Assembly: GCF_003144245.1 (NCBI RefSeq)
Contig: NW_020289977.1
Location: forward strand, 248,001 to 312,000
Length of the DNA stretch: 64,000 bases
Source of the DNA: Jaminaea rosea
Taxonomy: Eukaryota; Basidiomycota; Exobasidiomycetes; Microstromatales
Reading direction: 5' to 3'
Shown here in pieces: positions 52,925-61,301 of the stretch. Positions within the stretch are counted from its first letter, which is position 1; each line of letters opens with the position of its first letter. The notes beneath the pieces are model-generated. The model saw only the letters and a list, made by a program, of their open reading frames with translations. It was not told where the DNA came from and made no database searches. A program made the position numbers and the translations under genes.

Positions 52925-54736
52925 CTACAACCTCCCCTTGATAATCTCTGTAGCGATTCTCACCCCCCACGACACCTTCCGTTCCTCCTCCCCAAACAGA
53001 CTGCTCTCTTCGTCGACCTCCACTGTAGCAAAGCGTCTGAGCGCCTCAATCTCGTCGTTCAGCTTAGTGTCGAGCGAAGATCCCACGGACGTCTCGACGA
53101 GGAGCGAGCACTCCAGATCTCGCAAGGCTGAGCGAGACCCCAGATTGGAGGAGCCGATCAGAGTCTGAACCGGTGCAGACGAAGGAGTGGATGAGCGATG
53201 CCACATCCCCTTTGCGTGGTAGGTCCAGCCTGACTTGCTCCACTCGCTGAGAGATATGCAGGGGCCTAACTCCTTCTCCTGGCCTGCCTTCTGCCGTCTC
53301 CGCCTCCTCTCCTGCTGCACGCTCCTCCAGAACTTTGACTCCAACCATGTATAAGCGGCGGGGATTAGCCCGCTCACTCCCTTGCTCCCAAAGAAGCCGT
53401 TAGCCTCTGGCGAGGCGGCTATTATCCTCGTGTCTACATCCGGGCCAAGGGAGATGAGTGCGCGCTTATAGGGTGGGTAGAGAGAGAAGTATCCCGAGGT
53501 TACATCGAGGGTTGAGGTGGTGCCTGTTCGTCGTGCTTGTTCCTCGATGTAAGACAGTATCAGGGGCATGGATCGAGTCTCATCGTCTATGCCCATCGGG
53601 CCCATCTGGAGGAGGGGGACGATTGTTGCCTCCTCCTCGCCGCTTGAGCTGGTCAAGCCCTGTCTTCTAGCCGCCTCACGATCTTGCGTATGACGACGCC
53701 ATCGCTCTGTGAAGAGTCGTACGGCTCTGCCCGCAGCGAGAGCAAAGCGATGCTCTGCGAAAGGTTCCGACTCGGCCAATCGTCCTCCCTCCCATATACA
53801 GCCTCCCGTCCCTTCTGCCAGGAGCAGTGACTGGCCGCTATTCCACTGCAACGTGTATGGAGAGTGATAGGCGTGTCGTAGCTGACCCGATTTATGCTTA
53901 GCCTCGAGCGTGTAGGAGAACCGGCAGGTCAATAGCAAGAGTGAGTGCAGGTAGTTGGCCAGCAACCCATTGCCCCTTACACGCAGATATCTGTCCTGCC
54001 TATTGGTGAAGTAATCATGCGACAAATTTGCCCCAGAGACGATTATGTCGTCGTCTGCTCCGTAGATCTTCATATGCTGCAGCCCCGCTCCTTCGACGAA
54101 GCGTTTGCCGATGAGCTTCTCCATCCATGGTGGCAGACCAGGAATACGATAGAGGCAGATGTCGACCTGATTTGGGTAGTCTCGTGCTAGACTGGCTAGC
54201 AGTGAAGCGCAGGACGTGTTCGTCGGCCTGTTCGCTTTCTCAGAGGTTGGCGGACCTAACTGCCCTTCACGGGTGGAGCGCAGTCCGTCGACCAATATTG
54301 TGACTTTGAGCCCCTTGTTCCTCTCCAGTGCTTCGCGTATACAGTCGATCAGATCGCATTCGTCTTTGCCGATGTAGAGGGAGGAGAGGAAAATGCGCTC
54401 CTTTGCGTTGAGGATCATGGATTCGATGGCCTTGTAGAATGCTGAGGGGGATTGGATCAGGTCCATACGGCGGGCATTTGTGCGAAAGCGCGGGAGGTGG
54501 AGCTGATCTGCGACGTGGCGGGTCATGCTGAACGAAGAGCCGAGAGAGTCGCTGGGTATGGTGCTGAGGGAGCGTGACGCTCGACATTGTCGAGAAGTAG
54601 ACGTTGATCTCGGGTTGCTGCATCGCGCCAGGTGCTCGAGCGTACATTTGGACGATTGGCCTGCCCGCAGCACGGAGGGTGTGGAGCTGTGCCATGCTGC
54701 CTTGAGGGGCTGGCCAAGATAGCCAATTGCCGTCAT
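52925..54736 (-). CDS. PGS1: Phosphatidylglycerophosphate synthase PGS1 (PLD family)
   Basis: Single exon, 603 aa. PGS1 makes phosphatidylglycerophosphate and CMP from CDP-diacylglycerol and glycerol-3-phosphate, the committed step of cardiolipin synthesis in mitochondria. Two phospholipase D HKD motifs are present: QHMKIYGADDDIIVSGANLS with H221, and YHAKGMWHR with H507, followed by TLIGSSNLGSRS. Other family marks are RIFLSSLYIGKDECDLI, HDYFTNRQDRYL and LDVTSGYFSLYPPYK. The first ~85 residues are rich in Arg, Ser and Thr with few acids, fitting a mitochondrial presequence. The start is the first ATG in frame. Compared with yeast Pgs1 there are extra charged inserts near 345-365 and 475-490. 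It shares a short divergent promoter with TRS85. Confidence 0.93.
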   Translation of the reverse strand: MTAIGYLGQPLKAAWHSSTPSVLRAGQSSKCTLEHLARCSNPRSTSTSRQCRASRSLSTIPSDSLGSSFSMTRHVADQLHLPRFRTNARRMDLIQSPSAFYKAIESMILNAKERIFLSSLYIGKDECDLIDCIREALERNKGLKVTILVDGLRSTREGQLGPPTSEKANRPTNTSCASLLASLARDYPNQVDICLYRIPGLPPWMEKLIGKRFVEGAGLQHMKIYGADDDIIVSGANLSHDYFTNRQDRYLRVRGNGLLANYLHSLLLLTCRFSYTLEAKHKSGQLRHAYHSPYTLQWNSGQSLLLAEGTGGCIWEGGRLAESEPFAEHRFALAAGRAVRLFTERWRRHTQDREAARRQGLTSSSGEEEATIVPLLQMGPMGIDDETRSMPLILSYIEEQARRTGTTSTLDVTSGYFSLYPPYKRALISLGPDVDTRIIAASPEANGFFGSKGVSGLIPAAYTWLESKFWRSVQQERRRRRQKAGQEKELGPCISLSEWSKSGWTYHAKGMWHRSSTPSSAPVQTLIGSSNLGSRSALRDLECSLLVETSVGSSLDTKLNDEIEALRRFATVEVDEESSLFGEEERKVSWGVRIATEIIKGRL

Positions 54737-54973
54737 TGAGTCGAAGAGACGATGGACTGAGAAGGAAGAAAGGACTCACGAGTAGCGCGAGTGCCGCCTC
54801 TTGAAGCTTCGTATTGCCGCCTCAGTCCGCCCGGCAAGGCGTCGGCTCTGAAACACTCGATGCTCTCTGTCCGTCTCTCTCCTCTCCGCGAAACCAACAC
54901 CGGCTTGGCTTCCTTGTCTTGAGCATCGCCGTCCGCCGTCCGCTCTCTCCGTCCTCTTCGTTCCCCGACGACG

Positions 54974-57900
54974 ATGGCCCACCCCTCCTCATCAAAAGAT
55001 CGCATAGACTCAGCTCATCACCAAATTCATCACGCTCTAGCCCCACGCATTGCTGTGCTTCAAACGGGCGATGTCGCCGAGACGCTGAGCCCTAATGGCT
55101 TTGAGGAGCTGGCTACTTGCTTGAGGCCCTTTGAGGAGAGCGTCAGAGGGGGTGAGTATATGCCAACGCGATGAGAAGGCCAAGGCGTAGCATGCTCATC
55201 AGTATGCTGCATTCTTAAATGATAGTCACCGTACGCACGTCACAGCTGGAGAGCAAGCAATGTCCCACCTTTCCCGTACAGTTTGAGCCACTCTCGACCT
55301 TCGCAGCGCAAGATCGCAGAAGTCAGTCAGGCGCAAATGGCAACGAGGACGAGGACGAAGGCACCTGTGATCGCAGCATCAGACCCGGGGAGATTCTAGA
55401 CCGCATCTCAGCGCACACACTGGCTTCATCAAGAGCAAAGTCATGGCAGAACCTCGCTCCGCAGCTCGACCCTCTCGATCCGTCCCAACTGGCTCAGCTA
55501 CAGCATTCGCCAATCGAGGACGTTGCCCCCTGGTTCACGGATGCACGAGATCTCGTCCTCTCCACCCGATCTATCACCCGCCACGAGACGTTTGGCCATC
55601 CTGCAGCCGTGATATTGGCCGTGTCCAATCGCTCGCCCGACCCGATGAACGCTTTTGCCAGCCTGTATGCAGCTACGCAGCCTGAGGCGTGCGAGGCTTT
55701 CACATCGAGGCCGTATGTGGATCCCAACGTGCTGCGCTACTATGTGCTTGTGCATGATAGCTCGCAGGGAACAGATATCGAGGAGTGAGTACCGATGAAG
55801 CAGACAGGTTGAGCTCAGATGCTGACGGACCACCGCATTTCGCTGGCGCAGATCCAAAATCCTCCTCGACTCGATCAAAAAGCTCTACGGGCTCAATTGC
55901 TGCATACTCATCCTCAACTCGGGTTCCTCGCCGTCGCCCGAAATCTCAGACCTCTGGTCTACCTCGCTCTCCTCGGGGCGCAGCCGAGCCGCTTCGTCGC
56001 CGTATGCGTCCCTCTTCGATGGGGAAGACGTCAAACGCCTCCGCGCCTTCGTTCGGGAACTGGTAGCCCAAAGCCTCATACCCTGGATGGAGCGCTCCGT
56101 CGGCCTCTGGAACGAGTCGGTCATAGCATCGCGCAAGGGTGTAGCTGGCCGCCTGTTCGGTGCAGGCAGAAAATTCTTTGCTTCGGGCACGGGCTCATCA
56201 GCCGGCAAAGGAGAAAGGGAAGGCTGGAACCCCCAAGGTGGCTACTATCTCCCTACCTCACTCGAATCTCAAACTCGCAGGCTTGCGGACTTCGCCTTTC
56301 TGATCCGGGATTACAAGCTCGCAGCGTCCCACTACGATGTGATCCGCAAGGACTTCGTAGGGGATAAGGCGTACAGACATGCGGCGGCGGCGACAGAGAT
56401 GTTCGGATTGGCACATCTGATGATGATGTTGGCGAGTAGGGCAAGTCCGATTGATGTGGATAGTTACCTGGCAGGGGCGGCACAGCTGCACCGCTCGGCT
56501 GCGATAGATCCTGCTGGGGACAGTGGTTTACTGGAGCCATTGAGGGCCGTCTTGCTCTACTACGAGGCGTACCGGGCGCTTGAATTTTACCGTCCAGCGC
56601 CTGCTGCGCTACTTCGTGTAGCAGGGGCGAACGGAGAGGCGAGCGCAGGTGCCGACCTAGAAGTAATGAGCGCCATGCTTATCGAGCAGGCTGCGCTTGC
56701 CAGCCTGCGATTAGATGCACAGCGACCCGCGCTGAGGAAGTGGGCATTTTATCTCATCATGGCTGGTCATAGATACGGACAGTCTGGAGCGAAGATGCTT
56801 TGTCAACGGGCTTTTGGGCAGGCTAGAGGCGTCTGCCTGAATTTGAGGAGGCCAAAAAGGAAGGAGTTTGCTGAGGAAGACGGAGACGGCGGCGATGAGG
56901 ATAAGGGGACTGCGGCAGCGGAACAAGATGATCAAGATCAGCAGAGCAACAACGGCTTCGAGTGGGCGCTGATCCGCTCACACGTCGAGCACGAGCTGGG
57001 CAAGCAGGCGCTCAATGATGGTCGAGCGGAAGATGCTGTGGAGCATCTCCTCGAGACGCTGCGCCCTCTCCCTGGCATCTCGACTACCTCGTCAGAAGAG
57101 ATGCCGGACGCATTTGCCTCAACACATTCCAGCTACTTTAGGGACTTCCTCGCAGCTTACGGATCAGCAACAGCCGCCAGCCAAGCAGCAGACCAAGCAG
57201 AGCTGGAGCTCCCCCACCCACTCGTAGACCTTTCACACACGTGTATACAAAGGACACAGAGCAGTGCGTCGAGTATGAGCGAAGGGCCGGAGTGGCTGGC
57301 ATTGGAGACTGCTTTTACGGCCAGTCAGCAAAGTAACAGCAGAGCGGCCTCATCACTCGCCTCAATGGACAATCTGGCTATATCGCAGGACAAAGCCTTC
57401 GCTCTCGAGGTGTGTATCGAAAACCCCCTCTGCATTCCTCTCTCCATTTCGGACCTCTGTACCTCCTTTACGAGCCCTGACTCGACAGCCTCAGGCAGCG
57501 GCGTCGTAGCAGACGCTGAGATCGCAACCCGTCAGATCGAGCTGCAGCCCAGAGAAAGGAAAATTCTCCACCTCGTACATCACTGCCCAACCGTAGGACG
57601 CTATCGCGCCGCCTCCATCTCTTACCGCCTAGCCGGACAAGTACCCATTGTCCAGCCGCTGAACAAACGCGGGCCCCGGCTGAACGCCACGGTCCAGCAG
57701 CGCAGGAATAAAATTGCTCAGTACGGGGAGGATCAGAGCCTGGTCATCGAAGTGCGGCCGCCACACCCAGAGCTGGAGGTCGAACTCGTGGATTGTGCCG
57801 AGAAGGTGGAAATGGGATTGGGTGAGGAAAGAGAGGTGACAATGCGGTTGAAAAACACAGGGAAGGCTGGATTGAGGGGGTTGGTCATTTTGAGCGACCG

Positions 57901-59677
57901 TGCGGAGGCTGTGCAGATTGCTGATGCTGCGTCTGCTTCACCGCCGTCGTCGGAGGGAAGCAGTCAAGAAGAGGAGATGACCATCAGCAACGCTCTCACC
58001 CCTTCATCACCCGCCTCGCTCCTAGCAGCGGACGCCACTCTCATTCCTGGCGAATGCACAGAGCGTCGTCTCCTGCTTCGTGGCGCCTCACTAGGCACCA
58101 TCCATCTTCACCTCCTCTTCGTCTTCCAGCTTGCCTCTGACACTGTGGCGACATCATCAACACTTTTCGGGAAAGCCCGGTACGAACTCACGTTGCACGT
58201 TCAGCCAGTTCTGGATATCGGCGTCGAGATCAGCCCTTCACGCGAAGGGTTTGCCTACTCGCTAGCCATCTCCGCCTTGAACTTGACACCGCAGCGCGAG
58301 CCTATAGAAGTCACAAACGTCGCCTTCCTCAGCCCAAGATGGAGATGCGACTACAAGGCCTCCTCGTTGCCCGCACACGAGACCCTCGCCAACCTTCCAC
58401 CAGGCCAGGTTGTCACCGCCTACGTAAATATCGCCGAATCCTCCGACGAGGGCGTCAGGAAGAGTTGCGGTGGAGTCGCCATGGACCATACAATCAGGCA
58501 GCTGCGCGCCCAGATCGTGGCGAGAGACATCGATCGCAACGCCCGACCGGGGGAGGTGAAGCTGCAGCTCTCTTCTAGCTCGATGATCTCGGACTCAAAC
58601 AAACAACAAGAGGCCAGAACAGCCCTCCTCCACGCAGCGCGCACCGCTTGGCGCGAGACCTCCCTAGCACGCGAGTTCCCCACTATACCCTCTCTCGAGG
58701 ATAGGCGGCGGATCTTTCCACTCTACCAGCCTGAAGACCTAGATGTGGTTGTCGAGTGGCAACTTCCCTCACTGTCCGAAGGCGCACCTGCAAGAACAGG
58801 GCGAGTTTTCATCTTCGGGCTCAGCCTGGGTCCCGGCATCGATACGGTTCGACAGCTGTTCACCGACTCATCACAGTCCAACGCCACCGCATCAGCCAGT
58901 AGCGAAGCCTCGGCAGCGATTACAGAAGCCAACTCGGCGCGCAAGAAGATCACAGGCCAAGAGTCGCAGGGACAAGGTCACGGCAGAAGTATGTACGAGG
59001 AGACGGACAAGCAACGTGCTGCTCTCGTGCGGAACTTGAGGGAGAGTGCATTGGCGAACGAGGAGGATCCTTTGGTTGTCGACATAGATGTGACTTCCAC
59101 GCATAGTCCTGCCCCCTCGTCGTCTCGGTGAGTAGTCCCTTTGCCACGTTCCTGATCAGTTCACTGACACACCATTTTCAATTGCTGCAGATTCGTTCCC
59201 GTAATCTTTCGCGTCCGCAACATGTCGACCACACGATCGGCCCGCTGTACAATTGACCTGGACGCCGCAGTCGAGTCGGATGTGGATATCGCTGGGGCTG
59301 TTGCTGCTGCTGCGCCATCGCAACAGCAAGGAGATGCAGGCCACCCGAATATTACGCCTCTAAGAAAGGCGGCGTGGGTGGGCAGGTTGACTCTAAGGAG
59401 CAGCGATGCCACCGGGGATCGAGGAGCAAGCGGTCTCGTCAAGCCACGCGAAACGATCCTGCTCCGAGCACTAGCCGCACGCGGCACCACGACGGGTGGC
59501 GGAGAAGGCTTCGATTGGGAACTTGGCGATTGGTCGATCAAGGTTGACGTCTACGCCGACGAAGGGCAGGACGAGGCGATTGCGCATTTTAATAGCGGGA
59601 GATTGAGGAGTGGTCGACTGCTTCCAAGGGCTGGTGCGAGTACGGTAGATCGAAAGGTAGAGAAGCCTGCGGCTTAA
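54974..59677 (+). CDS. TRS85: TRAPP III subunit TRS85/TRAPPC8
   Basis: Four exons (54974-55151, 55226-55784, 55852-59127, 59191-59677) give 1,499 aa. Trs85 is the TRAPP III-specific subunit that directs the Ypt1/Rab1 exchange factor to autophagy and Golgi membranes. Family marks are LAPRIAVLQTGDVAETLSPN at the start, DPNVLRYYVLVHDS, KKLYGLNCCILILNS across the exon 2-3 junction, LVAQSLIPWMERSV, ESQTRRLADFAFLIRDYKLA and ASHYDVIRKDFVGDKAYRHA. Later come helical-repeat segments and beta-rich regions (LEVCIENPLCIPLSISDLCT, KILHLVHHCPTVGRYRA) typical of the C-terminal Ig-like part. Acidic insertions (EEDGDGGDEDKG) break the solenoid. The last exon is placed by its splice site and the strand FVPVIFRVRN. 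It converges on GPI2 with 90 bp between stops. Confidence 0.92.
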
Positions 59678-59767
59678 TTTCTAGGACTAATACCATGCTG
59701 TGATCAATGTGAAGCAGAGGTCGATGTTTGCTACGATGCTTCGCTATTGCTGCTTCTACCTCGCCTC

Positions 59768-60952
59768 CTACTCCTCGTCTTCTCGCTTGTCCGGCTTCGC
59801 AACCTTACAAGGCCCCGTCAGCCCCGTCATCGGCCCACCAGGCTTGGCGTACCAGCTACGCATCCATGCTGGGACGACGAGGAGCACAAAGACGTTGATG
59901 AGCATCGTCGTGGGTACGAGAAATGAGCGGCTGCCTTTTTCACCAACACCGGTCAGGGCGAGGTAAAGTGCGAGGCAAGGCAAGAAGAGAACTGACCAGA
60001 TGACCAGGAGGAGGGGCGGCGCGCGAGTTCTGCGTGGTTCGTCTCGAGGCGCTGCGTAGCCTAGCAGCAGCCACGATGTAACCCTCGGGAGGAGGCCGAA
60101 GCAGAGGACAGCGAGGAAGAGGAGGGCGAACACATGTTCGTTCGAGGGAAGTCGGGAAGCTAAGACTAGCGAGGCTGAGGTGGCTGCGTTCAAGCTGAGG
60201 GCCGAGGAGAGATCGGTGGGCGATCTTGCGCTGCTGTTTGCCTTGCGCTGCTTCTTTCTTGATTCTTGTTCCTTGCCGACGTCCTGCCCTGCTAGCTCTT
60301 GACTGCGCGACTCGACTGCCCTTCTCTCTTTTGCCGTGCGTGAGGGCGGGCTAGGCAGGGTGTTATCAGCCAAGGCGATATGCAGCGCAAATAGCAAGAA
60401 CGCCAGCGGATAGATGGTGTCCCCTGACGTAGCCTCTGTCAAAGTCTTGAGGACGGGCGAGAGAGCGTACAGGAGAAGTAGGACGATGCCAAAGGAGATG
60501 ATCAGGGAAGGGGACGAGGCGCGTGCTGGACTTGCGCTACGGATTTGATGAGCCGAATCTTGCGAGGACCATCGACGACGATGTAGCCAACCGACGAGCG
60601 AGGCGACCGCGAGAGCGGCAAAGCATTGCGCGGTCAGAACGACTGGAAAAAGTTTCCCCTGTTCTAGCCGCTGAAAGACGGCCAAGAAGACGAGGATGAC
60701 ATTCAAGCCCTGGACCAGTGGTAAGAGAGCAATCAAGATGCCAAGATGTGTTGGAGGAGCTTCAAGTCTGGTCTTTTGTCGCCGCGTAAGCCAGGCTTGC
60801 GGGGGCAGGTAGTTATCGGGATAGGACGACTGCTCCCGATAGAGAATACGACGCCAATCTGGAGCACCAGGTGAGCGAGAAGCTCCGGTCGTGCCTTCGC
60901 CAGAGTCGGTGAGCCAGGGAAACTGGTGGGTTTGGGACCTTGCCCTGTTCAT
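59768..60952 (-). CDS. GPI2: GPI-GlcNAc transferase subunit GPI2/PIG-C
   Basis: Single exon, 394 aa. GPI2 is a multispanning subunit of the ER complex that transfers GlcNAc to phosphatidylinositol, the first step of GPI-anchor synthesis. Diagnostic stretches are DWRRILYREQSSYPDNYLPP near residue 35, SPVLKTLTEATSGDTIYPLA and SLNAATSASLVLASRLPSN, each close to the PIG-C consensus. About seven to eight hydrophobic segments are visible (LGILIALLPLVQGLNVILVF, LIISFGIVLLLLYAL, VFALLFLAVLCFGLLPRVTS, LLLVIWSVLFLPCLALYLAL, TMLINVFVLLVVPAW). A charged insert (TAKERRAVESRSQELAGQ and following) separates the middle helices. The C-terminus ends in a lysine/acid tail, and no obvious retrieval signal is seen. 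Confidence 0.93.
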   Translation of the reverse strand: MNRARSQTHQFPWLTDSGEGTTGASRSPGAPDWRRILYREQSSYPDNYLPPQAWLTRRQKTRLEAPPTHLGILIALLPLVQGLNVILVFLAVFQRLEQGKLFPVVLTAQCFAALAVASLVGWLHRRRWSSQDSAHQIRSASPARASSPSLIISFGIVLLLLYALSPVLKTLTEATSGDTIYPLAFLLFALHIALADNTLPSPPSRTAKERRAVESRSQELAGQDVGKEQESRKKQRKANSSARSPTDLSSALSLNAATSASLVLASRLPSNEHVFALLFLAVLCFGLLPRVTSWLLLGYAAPRDEPRRTRAPPLLLVIWSVLFLPCLALYLALTGVGEKGSRSFLVPTTMLINVFVLLVVPAWMRSWYAKPGGPMTGLTGPCKVAKPDKREDEE

Positions 60953-61301
60953 GATTTAGCGACGAGCGCTATCTGCTTCTATCTTGCTGATGGCGTCCCG
61001 CTGCCATTGATGTTGCGTCTTGAGAAGAGATGGCTGGTGCGGATCGCTCGGCAAGAAGTTGCGACGCCCGGATCAGCCCATTTCTCGTCGCGCCGCGTGG
61101 CGATGAACGATCCTGTTCACGCCTCCCGAGCCACCCGCAATCTCCACGTCGCCTTGCAAACACAACAATGCGCCAGGATCTGCATCTTCGTGACGACGTT
61201 TAAGATTGACAATGATCTCTAGAGGAAGCGTGGCTATGCTAGAGAAGAGGCAAGACTCCAGGAGAGGAAGAGGAGGGCGATAATGGGTGCCCGAGCGCAG
61301 C
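60953..61301. other. Intergenic GPI2 5' region / PX gene 3' region
   Basis: 349 bp between two minus-strand genes. A possible last exon of the PX gene lies here: the open frame at about 61073-61233 could be joined from a donor overlapping the annotated stop (see findings). Otherwise it holds the GPI2 promoter. Confidence 0.35.
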